Assembly: GCA_934140155.1 (NCBI GenBank)
Contig: CAKPBC010000004.1
Location: 62,001-126,000, forward strand
DNA: 64,000 nucleotides
Source of the DNA: an uncultured Bacilli bacterium
GTDB taxonomy: Bacteria > Bacillota_I > Bacilli_A > RFN20 > CAG-826
Direction of reading: 5' to 3'
Shown: positions 46,697 through 55,498 of the stretch, in pieces
Numbering within the stretch: position 1 is the first letter of the stretch
Layout of the letters: every line of letters starts with the position of its first letter
Notes under the pieces: model-generated
Told to the model about the DNA's origin: nothing
The model's database searches: none
Seen by the model: only the letters and a program-made list of their open reading frames with translations
Position numbers and translations under genes: made by a program

Positions 46697-47371
46697 ATGA
46701 GTTTTATTATTTATTCCATTGAAGACGACTTAGATATTTCTAAAATCATCAATAAAACATTAACAAAACAAGGTTATGAAGTTTATTCTTTTTATGACGC
46801 TAAATCATTTTTTGAAGCATTTAAGCAAAAAAAGCCAGACTTAATGCTAGTGGACTTAATGCTTCCAGATTTAAGTGGAAATGAAATAATTAAAAAAGTT
46901 CGTGAAGATCACAATAATGATAATATTGAGATTATTATTCTTTCCGCTAAAAGAATGCTAATTGATAAAGTTGAAGGTCTTGATATTGGCGCAGATGATT
47001 ATTTAGAAAAGCCTTTTGATTTGCTTGAACTTATGTCTAGAGTTAACGCGCGTTTAAGAAGACATAAAAATGAAGATGTAATAAGCGCTAGTGAATTATC
47101 TATTGATATAAAAAAGCATCAAGCATATTTTAAAGGTAAAGAATTAGAACTTACAAACAAAGAATATGATATATTGCTTTATTTATTAACTAAAAGTAGT
47201 CAAGTAGTGTCTAGGGACGACTTACTCACACATATTTGGGGACCAAGTAGTTATGATTATGAGTCTAGAACTATAGATATGCATATTAAAAGCATAAGAA
47301 AAAAAATTAATGACATCGATGGTAGTATTATTAAAACTATTTATGGTGTTGGGTATAAAATTGACTTATGA
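46697..47371 (+). CDS. phoP: phosphate response regulator PhoP/PhoB
   Basis: 224 aa, OmpR class. The receiver domain has acidic residues in IEDD, the phospho-acceptor Asp in LMLVDLMLPD, Ser in ILSAKR and Lys in EKPFD. The C-terminal winged helix (LTNKEYDILLYLL...IDMHIKSIRKKI...TIYGVGYKI) binds DNA. It probably binds the TTTACA array before pstS. It is co-transcribed with the transporter rather than separate. Confidence 0.9.
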   Translation: MSFIIYSIEDDLDISKIINKTLTKQGYEVYSFYDAKSFFEAFKQKKPDLMLVDLMLPDLSGNEIIKKVREDHNNDNIEIIILSAKRMLIDKVEGLDIGADDYLEKPFDLLELMSRVNARLRRHKNEDVISASELSIDIKKHQAYFKGKELELTNKEYDILLYLLTKSSQVVSRDDLLTHIWGPSSYDYESRTIDMHIKSIRKKINDIDGSIIKTIYGVGYKIDL

Positions 47372-49020
47372 AAAAGAAATTAATTATTAGTAATATTCTC
47401 ATTGTATTTTTTGCTTTATTTACTTTACTTATCTCTTCTTTTGCTATTGTAAGTAATTCAAACTATAAAAAGACAGCCTCAGAACTTAAAGAATATCTAA
47501 ATATAACTTGTAATATTTATGATGGGAGTAATCAGAATGATTTATTAAAGTATTTTGAAGGAATTAATAATATCCGTATTACAATTATTGATAAAACTGG
47601 AAATGTGTTATTTGATAATGAAAGTTCCACTGAAGAAAATCATTTAACCCGTGAAGAAATTGTGCATTTAGGAAAAATATCTTGCCGTTATTCTTCCACT
47701 TTACATAAAAATATGTATTATATCGCTAGTGAAGATTCAAATAATTATGTGCGTATTGCTATTCCAGAAAGTGACGCAAATATCATAATTAGGCAATTAT
47801 TAATTTATGGAAGTATTGCTCTTATCTTTGTTTTAATTTTATCCATTATAATTTCTAATCACATTATTAAAAAATCATTACTTCCATTAAAAAATGAAAT
47901 AAATAAATTATCTTTAATTGCGGGGCAAGATATAAATTATGTTGATGCAGATATCAATGTTTTATCTAATCAAGTTGATGAAATTCAAACAATTATTAAT
48001 AAGAATATTCAAGAAATTCAAAACGAAAAAAATAAAACATTAGCAATTATTGATGATTTGAATCAAGGATTTATTTTATTAGATGATAATCTTAATGTTA
48101 TTTTAATTAATAAAACCGCTAAAAAAGTATTAAATTATAATGATGAATTAAATTATTTATACTTTATTCGTTCCTTAGATTTACAAAAAGCAATTGAAGA
48201 TGTTAAGAACTTAAAAGTTGCTAAAAACATTGAAATATCCGAAAATGGCTCCACCTATGTTTATCAAATTAGTATATTAAATTATCAAGAATTAGATGCA
48301 AATAAATATGGAATTTTAATCTTCTTTTATGATATTAGTAAAGAGCATCAACTCCAAGTAGCAAAGCAAGACTTCTTCGCTAATGCTTCTCATGAATTGA
48401 AAAGTCCTTTAACTTCTATCATCGGTTATCAACAAATGATAACTGAAGGTATCATAGATAATAAAGATGAAATCATTGATGCTTGTAAAAGAACAATGAA
48501 TGAAGCTAAAAGAATGAATGAAATGGTTATCGATATGCTAAATTTATCTTCTTTAGAAAGTGAAAAAGTTTCTAATAATGAAACTAATGATTTAGCGGAC
48601 ATAACTAAAAAAATAATTGAGTCTTATAAAATAAAATCCGATTCTAAAAATATTGTTATAGTTAGTTCTTTAGAATCATTAATTACGAAAGTTCCGGAAA
48701 AAGATTTAATTCATCTTATTTCTAATTTACTTGATAACGCTATTAAATATTCAAATAACAATTCTGAAATTAATATTAAAATTGCTGATAATTTATTTGT
48801 TATTAAAGATCAAGGAATTGGTATTAGTAAAGAAAATCAAACACGAGTATTTGAAAGATTTTATCAAGTCGATAAAACTCGCACCACCAATCAAGGTAGC
48901 GGTTTAGGATTATCGATTGTTAAACATATTTGTTTAAAATATGATATCAAATTAAATCTCGAATCCAAATTAAATAAGGGAACCACTATTACCTTAGAGT
49001 TCCCTAAATTAAAAAATTAA
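47368..49020 (+). CDS. phoR: phosphate sensor histidine kinase PhoR
   Basis: 550 aa. Two membrane helices (about 5-28 and 145-166) flank a small extracytoplasmic domain, followed by a PAS-like segment (NQGFILLDDNLNVILINKTA). The dimerisation helix has the phospho-acceptor His in ASHELKSPLTSIIGY, and the ATPase domain has DNAIKYSNN, DQGIGIS and GSGLGLSIVKH. It overlaps phoP by 4 bp (ATGA). With PhoU it should read transporter state. Confidence 0.9.
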   Translation: MKKKLIISNILIVFFALFTLLISSFAIVSNSNYKKTASELKEYLNITCNIYDGSNQNDLLKYFEGINNIRITIIDKTGNVLFDNESSTEENHLTREEIVHLGKISCRYSSTLHKNMYYIASEDSNNYVRIAIPESDANIIIRQLLIYGSIALIFVLILSIIISNHIIKKSLLPLKNEINKLSLIAGQDINYVDADINVLSNQVDEIQTIINKNIQEIQNEKNKTLAIIDDLNQGFILLDDNLNVILINKTAKKVLNYNDELNYLYFIRSLDLQKAIEDVKNLKVAKNIEISENGSTYVYQISILNYQELDANKYGILIFFYDISKEHQLQVAKQDFFANASHELKSPLTSIIGYQQMITEGIIDNKDEIIDACKRTMNEAKRMNEMVIDMLNLSSLESEKVSNNETNDLADITKKIIESYKIKSDSKNIVIVSSLESLITKVPEKDLIHLISNLLDNAIKYSNNNSEINIKIADNLFVIKDQGIGISKENQTRVFERFYQVDKTRTTNQGSGLGLSIVKHICLKYDIKLNLESKLNKGTTITLEFPKLKN

Positions 49021-50129
49021 TAATGTAATTTAATATTTCTTTTTTCTAATAAAGTCTGAACATCACTAATGTTTAGGCTTTTATTTTTATTATATAAGCT
49101 TGCTAATAAACCACTAACTTCACCAGTAAGTGCACAAACAGGTATTACTCTTGTTGCTTCCCAAGCTTCATCATCAAAACAAGATACAATTCTTCCAGCA
49201 GCAAATAAATTTGGTACACTACTATTTTTTAAAATTCCTATTGGTAACTCATACCATTCTCCCGGTTTATCAAATACACCAATAATGCCTATAGAATCTT
49301 CGTGTCTTTTATATAAATCATCTTTAGATAATTGATAATCACCAACTATGGTAGATATTTTTCTAAATTGAATCATAGATGGCAAAATAGAAACATCCGC
49401 TAACTTACTACTTTCATATTCTTTTAAACAAAGTTTTTGTCCAAGTAATAAATATTCATTAACATCTTTTTGATTGGCATTAGAAAAAATACGTGCATTT
49501 TCTGGTTGATTATTACCAGATAAAGAAGCACCACTATATTGGAAGACTGGCTTTTTTAATCCGTTTTTATATGTAGATGTGGCATATGTTAAATAATTTT
49601 CGCCGTTTCTTGTTTTTAACTTAGCCTTTTTAAATATATAAGCACTACCTGTTGCATCAATAAACGTTTTAGCACGTAAATTAATTTTCCCTTCAATAGT
49701 ATAAATATCTATCGAAGTCAATGAATTATTTTTCATATGTACTTCACTAATTTGACTTTCAAAATAAATAGTTACATGTAATTCATCTAATAGTCTAGTA
49801 AGCGATAAAGCAAACAAATTAGGATCAAACCAAGAAGCATATCTTTTATTATGTTTATCACTATTTTTATATAACCAGCTATCTTCTAAAGTATTATAAC
49901 CATGTGAAATTGCTAATCGTAAAAGTTCTTCAGCGTTAGAATAAATCATTTGATTGCCTAAACCATCACATAAAGGTTCATACCAATGAATTAATCCAAT
50001 TGTGGCTAATCCACCAAGCAAAGCACTTCTTTCAATTAAACATACTTTTTGATTCATTCTTGCTGCAGATATTGCGGCACTTACGCCTGCAATACCTCCA
50101 CCACAAACTATAACATCATATTGTTCCAT
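49017..50129 (-). CDS. FAD-dependent oxidoreductase, FAD_oxidored type
   Basis: 370 aa. N-terminal dinucleotide-binding motif VIVCGGGIAGVSAAISAARM (about 5-24), ERSALLGGLAT and FIDATGSAYIFKKA are typical of the FAD_oxidored family, whose substrates are often unknown. A C-terminal LFAAGRIVSCFDDEAWEATR closes the FAD fold. Its 3' end overlaps phoR by 4 bp, convergently. AAGGTGG precedes the ATG. Confidence 0.85.
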   Translation of the reverse strand: MEQYDVIVCGGGIAGVSAAISAARMNQKVCLIERSALLGGLATIGLIHWYEPLCDGLGNQMIYSNAEELLRLAISHGYNTLEDSWLYKNSDKHNKRYASWFDPNLFALSLTRLLDELHVTIYFESQISEVHMKNNSLTSIDIYTIEGKINLRAKTFIDATGSAYIFKKAKLKTRNGENYLTYATSTYKNGLKKPVFQYSGASLSGNNQPENARIFSNANQKDVNEYLLLGQKLCLKEYESSKLADVSILPSMIQFRKISTIVGDYQLSKDDLYKRHEDSIGIIGVFDKPGEWYELPIGILKNSSVPNLFAAGRIVSCFDDEAWEATRVIPVCALTGEVSGLLASLYNKNKSLNISDVQTLLEKRNIKLHY

Positions 50130-50277
50130 TTACATTCCACCTTTAAAAGATATCAAGTTCATTATAAACTTGAGGAATAGTAAAAAACATTAGATATTAA
50201 ATAATTTTGTATCAAAAATGAATAAAATTTTCATAGTTATTATTTTATTAATCATTAATTTTAATATTTTTTTTTTT

Positions 50278-50862
50278 TTAAATTCTTGTTACGGGCATAT
50301 ATGCTAATAAAGCACATAACATTAATACCATTGTAATAAATAAACTAACCGGGTAAGAAATCAAAATGGAAGTAAAAGAATTATATCTTGGAAATATAAA
50401 AGCAATCCAAGAAATACGTACTCCACATACTCCAATTGCAGTTAAAATTGCCGGTACAAGTGACTTACAAAATCCTCTTAAGTAACCCGCAGTTACTTCG
50501 TAAGTCATACTAAACAAATATGCTGAGAATACAATTAATAATCTTTGATAACCAATATCAATTATCTCTTTATTGTTATTAAATATTGAAAGTAACGGAC
50601 GACCAATTAATAAAATAAGTAATATTGCAGACACTGTAGCAATTAAGTCTTCTAGTAAGCAAATTCCATATATTTTCTTACATCTTTTATAATTTTTAGC
50701 GCCATTATTTTGACTTGTAAATGTGGTACAAGCTTGACTAAAAGAATTAAATAGATAATAAGCAAATACTTCAATATTATAAGCCACACTAGAGCCCGCC
50801 ATAACATCCGCGCCTAATGAGTTAATTGCAGTTTGAAATTTTGTTGACTTTGAAATCTTTCT
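50278..50862 (-). pseudogene. MATE-family exporter, 5'-truncated
   Basis: The open frame corresponds to the C-terminal half of a MATE protein (QTAINSLGADVMAGSSVAYN, then SFSQACTTFTSQNNGAKNY). The frame continues about 20 codons upstream of its first ATG and then meets a TGA, with an unrelated RKISKSTKF segment at the junction. The first half (about 230 residues, six helices) is missing. The remaining five or six helices cannot make a complete pump. Confidence 0.75.
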
Positions 50863-50896
50863 TCATAAATCTAGTTTATAAAAAACACTATAAATA

Positions 50897-50930
50897 TATA
50901 ACCCCTTCATCTAAATGTATCAAGGGGTTA
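50897..50930. repeat. 10-bp inverted repeat at the MATE junction
   Basis: ATAACCCCTT pairs with AAGGGGTTAT over a 14-base spacer, and GGGGTTAT is repeated once more directly after. There is no T-run, so terminator activity is doubtful. It lies in the gap between the truncated MATE gene and the HExxH protease gene and may mark a rearrangement point. Confidence 0.45.
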
Positions 50931-50972
50931 TCAGGGGTTATAGCGCATGAAATTATAGCAATATAATAACAT

Positions 50973-51674
50973 CTATATATTAGCTTTATATATTGTTTTT
51001 ATTCGTGCTTTTTCAATATCATTCATATCTATATGTTTTATTTTATCAATAAATCCATTTACGATTATTTCTAATTCTTGATTAGATACGATTTTAGAAT
51101 TAAAGTCATTTATATAAAAATACCTATATTTTTCAATTCCAAATTTTTCAATTAAATAAGAAGTAAATGCTCCCGCAACAGGATAAGACAATGAGCAATC
51201 AATTTTATTAAATTCTTGATTGTTTAATAACTTTATTATGTTAGGAAAAATGCCTTCGTCAATGAAATACTTGCACCATAAACTATTATCTATTTCCCAC
51301 CAACACTTATCAAAATGCATTGCTAATCCTTCACATAAAAAATCTAAATCAGACATTCCAAATGTTTCTGATATTAAATGTGCATCTTCATGTGGACCAA
51401 TACACTTTATTTCATCATTATAAACAGCATAAATACTTTTATTTGAAAAACACGCTAATCCATTTACAGGATAAGGATATTGAGTTAGTTTTGTCACTTC
51501 TTCAGGTGTGTTAACTAAATAATAATTAATTATCATTTCATATTTTACATTTAAAGTTTTAGTAATAGCTTCATAGGCTTCTTCTTGTGTTTTTGCAATA
51601 ATTTCAATGTCATTTTCAGCTATTTTATTATTAACGCAATGAAAGATGTAATGCTTTGTTTTATAATCCATCAT
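50973..51674 (-). CDS. putative HExxH zinc metalloprotease
   Basis: 233 aa. The zinc motif HEDAH (95-99) is followed by a Glu at about residue 115 in FLCEGLAMH, the arrangement of gluzincin-like proteases of the peptidase MA type. There is no signal peptide. Family and substrate are not recognised further. AAGGTGG within the end of the upstream CatB fragment provides its ribosome-binding site, and the first ATG lies 3 bp after the fragment's TGA. A GTG start two codons earlier is less likely. Confidence 0.55.
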   Translation of the reverse strand: MMDYKTKHYIFHCVNNKIAENDIEIIAKTQEEAYEAITKTLNVKYEMIINYYLVNTPEEVTKLTQYPYPVNGLACFSNKSIYAVYNDEIKCIGPHEDAHLISETFGMSDLDFLCEGLAMHFDKCWWEIDNSLWCKYFIDEGIFPNIIKLLNNQEFNKIDCSLSYPVAGAFTSYLIEKFGIEKYRYFYINDFNSKIVSNQELEIIVNGFIDKIKHIDMNDIEKARIKTIYKANI

Positions 51675-51676
51675 TT

Positions 51677-51910
51677 TCACCCACCTTCATTCATCACAAA
51701 TTCAACACCAGTAGCAATCTGGCAGAACTTACCAAGAATGAGTTTATATCTGCTCCATGAATAAAAATTAGTAACATGACTTTCAAATTCAGAATAGGCA
51801 ATATAGGTAAAATCACCAACAATGATATTTGGATTCTTGATTGTTGGTTTACAATATATTTCTTTTTCGTACCCTTGAATTGGATATTTGCTATTTGAAT
51901 TTGGTTTCAT
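51677..51910 (-). pseudogene. CatB-type xenobiotic acetyltransferase, N-terminal fragment
   Basis: 77 codons matching the start of the Vat/CatB family of hexapeptide-repeat acetyltransferases (about 210 aa): YPIQGYEKEIYC, NPNIIVGDFTYIAY and LILGKFCQIATGVEFVMN. The similarity stops at the MN that normally precedes GANH, and the frame ends four codons later. The hexapeptide repeats and active-site His are missing, so no enzyme can be made. The 3' junction lies at the start of the HExxH gene. Confidence 0.75.
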
Positions 51911-51948
51911 ATGTTCATCTCAAATAAATTTGTTCTTTTATTTAATCT

Positions 51949-52626
51949 TCAATCTTTTTTATAACTGTGATAATTGTATTGGTATTTGTCTACTTCGTAA
52001 TTCTTAATTGTTTTGTATTTAGCTGAATCTATAGTTTTATATGAAATAGCATCTTTTAAAAAATTAGTTATATGTTCATATTCACCTATACTAGCAAGCA
52101 CCAATGCATTTCTAAAATACTTTGCATGTTCTTTAATAAAATCTTGATTAAGTTTTAAATTCATATTTCTTATAAATAGAAACATTAAAGTGGAAACCGA
52201 TCTAGTATTGCCTTCTCTAAATGGTTGAATTCGCCAAAGCGAAGAAAAGAATCTAACTATATTATCAACTATTTCAGTTTTACTTAGTTCTTCCCATTGG
52301 GTATTTAAGAATTTCTTATTTAGATTTGTTATGCTTCTTTTAATCTTATTGTAATCTTCATATTGTATAGATAAACCTGCTAATACAGGTTCTTCTTTAT
52401 ATATGTTGATTTTTCTTATTTCTCCAGCCCAATCATAAACATTTTCAAATAACACCTTATGAATTTCATAAATATCATTTAAATCATTAAATTTAAAACT
52501 GCGATTTATATTAATTATTGCTAATGATGTCATTGCATTTTCAAATTGATCTAAATCCTCATTGTTTCTAATGTCTCTTTTATTTTTTAGAACATTTTTT
52601 CCTTCATAAACGTAAATATCTTTCAT
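51949..52626 (-). CDS. Fic-domain protein with catalytic His replaced by Gln
   Basis: 225 aa. The domain is of the class with VYDWAGEIRKINI (about 63-75). The Fic motif reads IQPFREGNTR: the catalytic His is Gln134 and the last Gly is Thr. AMPylation by the canonical mechanism should be abolished. It follows the antitoxin gene by 9 bp. The chosen ATG follows AGGTG; a GTG three codons upstream overlaps it. Confidence 0.7.
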   Translation of the reverse strand: MKDIYVYEGKNVLKNKRDIRNNEDLDQFENAMTSLAIININRSFKFNDLNDIYEIHKVLFENVYDWAGEIRKINIYKEEPVLAGLSIQYEDYNKIKRSITNLNKKFLNTQWEELSKTEIVDNIVRFFSSLWRIQPFREGNTRSVSTLMFLFIRNMNLKLNQDFIKEHAKYFRNALVLASIGEYEHITNFLKDAISYKTIDSAKYKTIKNYEVDKYQYNYHSYKKD

Positions 52627-52635
52627 ATATAGCAC

Positions 52636-52962
52636 CTAAAAACATCTATTAATTGCAAAGCAAGCCGTTTCATAATCAATATCACCATTTGCGTATAAAT
52701 GAATAATACGTTTAAGTTTAGGTGATATTTCTTTACCACCTGCCGCATTGATTGCAAACGCTAATTCCTCTTCTCTTTTTATGACATCGTCAGATTTCAA
52801 TTCAATTTCAAAAGGAATCTTTCTTTTTATAATTACTTGTTTAAGAAACATAGATACTGCATAGGACATATTTAACCCCATTTCTTCTAATATTTCTTCA
52901 GCTTCGGTTTTAATGCTTGGCGATAATCTAACATGTAGTGTTTCTGTTTTAATATTGTTCAT
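52636..52962 (-). CDS. DinJ/RelB-type antitoxin with a VbhA-like C-terminus
   Basis: 108 aa. Residues 1-55 form a ribbon-helix-helix DinJ/RelB domain (ETLHVRLSPSIKTEAEEIL, then MSYAVSMFLKQVI). Residues about 64-108 (ELAFAINAAGGKEISPKL...YANGDIDYETACFAINR) resemble the VbhA-type antitoxin fold that blocks Fic toxins with an inhibitory Glu; here the position is Asn. It presumably binds DNA through the RHH and the Fic protein through its tail. GAGGAT precedes the chosen ATG; the ORF extends 14 codons further upstream without one. Confidence 0.65.
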   Translation of the reverse strand: MNNIKTETLHVRLSPSIKTEAEEILEEMGLNMSYAVSMFLKQVIIKRKIPFEIELKSDDVIKREEELAFAINAAGGKEISPKLKRIIHLYANGDIDYETACFAINRCF

Positions 52963-53184
52963 ATATAATATCCTCAATATTATTGTATCACTTTTGGTAC
53001 ACATTTACAACATTTAATGTAATCATGTCAGAATAAACTCATAAAAAAATAATAAAGCCATAAGGAAATGTGAATAGCATAAAATTATGGTTTTTATTAT
53101 ATACAAAAATGTAGTAAAATTTAGATGTAAAAATAATTTTTAATTAATATATATAAATATATACTAATTAAATTAATATTTTGG

Positions 53185-53670
53185 ATGTATATTATGCCTA
53201 GAAAAAACACCTTTATTTCTGAATTAAAAACTATTATTTCTTCATCTGATTATTCTTATGATGATATTCTTGAAGAAGTTATTCCTATTTTCGTTTCTTT
53301 CTTTGAGAATTTAACTGATCTTAGACATGAATCATATATTCTCCATAAATTAGATGATATTATTGGTGTTGTTTTCTTTGGTATTATTGCTGGTTGTAAT
53401 ACTTGGACTGAAATAGAAGATTTTGGTGTAAATCATTTAAATGATTTAAAAAAGTATTTAGAACTTAAAAATGGTTGTCCATCACATGATACCTTTAGAA
53501 GAGTATTTAATTTAATTTAATTAAGCCTTCGGAATTTGGTGAAATAATGATTATAGTATTAGAGCCTATTATTTCTAAAGCCGTTAATAATCATATAGGA
53601 AATGCTTTTATTGATGAAAATAAAATGATTACTGACATATTATCAATGGATGGTAAAGTAACATTATCTT
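53185..53670 (+). pseudogene. ISAs1-family transposase remnant
   Basis: The first 111 codons match the N-terminal domain that accompanies ISAs1 transposases (FENLTDLRHESYILHKLDDI, then CPSHDTFRRVFNLI). The frame ends at a TAA, and the next part (KPSEFGEIM..., then DILSMDGKV, where DGKTxRGS is expected) lies in another frame. The similarity fades near 53670. The catalytic DDE domain is missing, so the element is dead. No terminal repeats could be located. Confidence 0.65.
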
Positions 53671-54050
53671 CATCAAGGAATAGCATTGTCTCATTAAGAT
53701 ATTTTTCCTTGTCATTGGAATTAATATGTTTTATTAATTCCTTTAAAACACCGATTTTTCCTTTTGTAATTTCTTCATTTCTTCCATAGACGGTATGACT
53801 CATAAAGTTTTCAATATGATTAATGATTTGATTTTGTTTAAAACATGCTTTAGTACATTGACGCAACCGCTATTGCAGCATGGGTAAAGTAATTCGTGTC
53901 ATTCATTATCCGTTAATGGAGTACTAGTATTTACTTCATCAATATGTTTTATAACTTGCTCATCAGTTTGACTTTCATTTCTTTTGCCAATATAAATTTG
54001 TGGTTTTCTTAGTTCATCCTTATTTATGCCTATACCTTTTTCTAGAAGGA
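53670..54050 (-). pseudogene. decayed minus-strand coding remnants
   Basis: One frame on the minus strand reads KGIGINKDELRKPQIYIGK and on to LTDNE, then a TGA at 53899 where the next residues (HELLYPCCNSGC) look like a continuation, so TGA may replace a Trp codon. A further part (INHIENFMSHTVYGRNEEIT) is in yet another frame. No family is recognised. It looks like an eroded gene with at least one stop and one frameshift. Confidence 0.35.
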
Positions 54051-54052
54051 TT

Positions 54053-54637
54053 CTATTTCAAAACTTTCCAATAACCATTTTTATTTGCACCAATTCTAGA
54101 AATAAATCCAGATTCTTTCAATTGTTTAAGATTCTTTTTTACACCTGGTTCTGATAATGCAGTTATAATCATTAGTTGATTAATAGTAATAATAGGATTA
54201 TCTCTCATAGTTGAAATAATATTTTGTTGTGTTTTGTTTAATTTTTTGGATACTTTATTAGATACCTTAAATTCATTAACGTCTAACTTTTCAAAAGGTA
54301 TAGTAACAATTATTTTGTTTTTTTCAATTTGAATAGCATCTTTGCCATGCTTACTAACAATTTTAGGAACTCCTCTATCGGATCTTTCACTTATTGTAAT
54401 TATCAATAATTTGTGTAGTTTTTTATCGGTTGAAAATGTACATGGTTGATTGTCAATATCAAACTCATAACATTCGGAATATAATTCAGAACGCCTTAAA
54501 TTAAGTACAGAAGGTATTTTATCATCATCGATGATGTCTATCCCAGTTAAAGGTTCACCAGTTTCAACATCACTAGTCCAAATAGGACCTTGTAAATAAT
54601 CAAACATTAATTTTACTTTTTCTTTTTGATTCATCAT
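54053..54637 (-). CDS. chimeric protein with AlbA-type C-terminal winged helix
   Basis: 194 aa. Residues about 1-65 (MFDYLQGPIWTSDVETGEPL) look like an unrelated small protein that I do not recognise. Residues about 82-194 match the tail of AlbA-type ATP-binding/DNA-binding proteins: RSDRGVPKIVSKHGKDAI (usual GxGIPKI), VTIPFEK, then the winged helix ending FISRIGANKNGYWKVL. The AlbA and ATPase parts are missing, so it is probably a deletion fusion that may or may not be expressed. Only a weak ribosome-binding site (TAGGT) is seen. Confidence 0.5.
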   Translation of the reverse strand: MMNQKEKVKLMFDYLQGPIWTSDVETGEPLTGIDIIDDDKIPSVLNLRRSELYSECYEFDIDNQPCTFSTDKKLHKLLIITISERSDRGVPKIVSKHGKDAIQIEKNKIIVTIPFEKLDVNEFKVSNKVSKKLNKTQQNIISTMRDNPIITINQLMIITALSEPGVKKNLKQLKESGFISRIGANKNGYWKVLK

Positions 54638-54977
54638 TTTTTATACCTAGTTTTCAATTTAATAGCTTAGGATATGAAATTTTAGGTATTAGATTAAACT
54701 TCATTTTTTTTCATAAAAGAAGCTACTCAAAAAAATTGAATAGCTAACCTCGTTCATTATGATTCTCGTCATATAATTATTTAATAATTTTCCAGTATCC
54801 CTTTTTGTTTGTACCTATTCTTTCGATGAATCCTTTCTCAACGAGAGATACAAATACTCTTGATATTGTTCTTCTAGATATTCCAAGTTCAACAACTAAA
54901 GTATCATATGGAATACTAGGATTATTAATTAATTCGAGCAAAATTCTTTTCTCATTATCAGTTAATTCATCCGAAAG

Positions 54978-55059
54978 ATTTTTGCCATCATTTTTGCCAT
55001 CATTTTTGCCACTTGGTATTGTATTATTATATTTTTGCCAAATTATCAATATTTTTGCC
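54978..55059 (-). repeat. short tandem repeat, GGCAAAAAT unit
   Basis: GGCAAAAAT occurs five times. Three are in a perfect 12-bp tandem (GGCAAAAATGAT, starts at 54978, 54990 and 55002) and two are spaced further away (55031 and 55051). In the winged-helix fragment the tandem part encodes GKND repeats and the other two are read in different frames. Confidence 0.7.
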
Positions 55060-55121
55060 ATTATCAAATATAATTGTTGTCTAAAAAATTGTTGTTTAAA
55101 AAGTGTTAAGCGGCAAAATTC

Positions 55122-55172
55122 AAATCGTGTTAAATCGTGTAAATTTTTAGCACCCTTTAGCTTAAATCGTGT
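55122..55172 (+). repeat. short direct repeats AAATCGTGT
   Basis: Three copies at 55122, 55132 and 55164. The first two are 10 bp apart. They lie upstream of the winged-helix fragment, in DNA with no gene. Between here and the tRNA (55197-55340) I see nothing else convincing, apart from the possible terminator of the tRNA. Confidence 0.5.
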
Positions 55173-55298
55173 AAAAGCAAAATAAAAAGCTGTCAATAGA
55201 GCCTCTAAATAAAGCCTACTAACAGCCTGTCAAACTAATAAAATTCAATTTTTAAAGTAAAATATCGCATTTTAAACGTAAATTCTGCTATTTATGCA

Positions 55299-55329
55299 AT
55301 AAAAAAGCCTGATAGCATTGAATCAGACC
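55299..55329 (-). terminator. possible terminator after tRNA-Gln
   Basis: A short CTGAT...ATCAG stem is followed by GCTTTTTT on the minus strand, 14 bases after the tRNA 3' end. Confidence 0.4.
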
Positions 55330-55342
55330 TATTCTACTATTA

Positions 55343-55417
55343 TGGCTGGGGAAGCAGGATTCGAACCTGCGATTGCCTGATTCAGAGTCAGGTGACTTAC
55401 CGCTTGTCCATTCCCCA
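55343..55417 (-). tRNA. tRNA-Gln (anticodon CTG)
   Basis: Minus strand: acceptor TGGGGAA pairs with TTCCCCA, anticodon loop CTCTGAA (anticodon CTG), T-loop GTTCGAATC, with encoded CCA. It decodes CAG, a rare codon in such an AT-rich genome. Its 3' end faces the scrap region to the left. Confidence 0.95.
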
Positions 55418-55450
55418 AGTACATATATTTTACTACTTTAAAAGTATTTG

Positions 55451-55478
55451 AAAAGGGATGAAAGATAAATTCATCCCC
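55451..55478 (-). terminator. terminator of the Cys-rich lipoprotein gene
   Basis: GGGATGAA pairs with TTCATCCC (8 bp, short loop), followed on the minus strand by CTTTTC. It lies 21 bp after the stop codon. Confidence 0.65.
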
Positions 55479-55498
55479 AAATCTAATATTATATTAAA

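Larger units (their letters stand above)
54777..55196 (-). pseudogene. AlbA-type protein, winged-helix C-terminal fragment
   Basis: 139 codons, of which only the last 75 or so are recognisable (LLELINNPSIPYDTLVVELG, then FIERIGTNKKGYWKII), a second copy of the same winged-helix tail as in the gene 140 bp away. Upstream lies a repeat tract read as GKNDGKNDGKN and, further upstream, low-complexity sequence. No ribosome-binding site is found at any start. It is likely a decayed copy. Confidence 0.55.

Noticed and set aside
53591..53866. 91-codon minus-strand frame opposite the ISAs1 remnant
   Set aside because: Starts with TTG, lacks a ribosome-binding site and is partly the complement of the transposase remnant; treated as decayed sequence.
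55197..55340. Possible second terminator-like hairpins near AAAAGCTGT...ACAGCCT
   Set aside because: The stem is only about five pairs with a long loop and no gene ends there.
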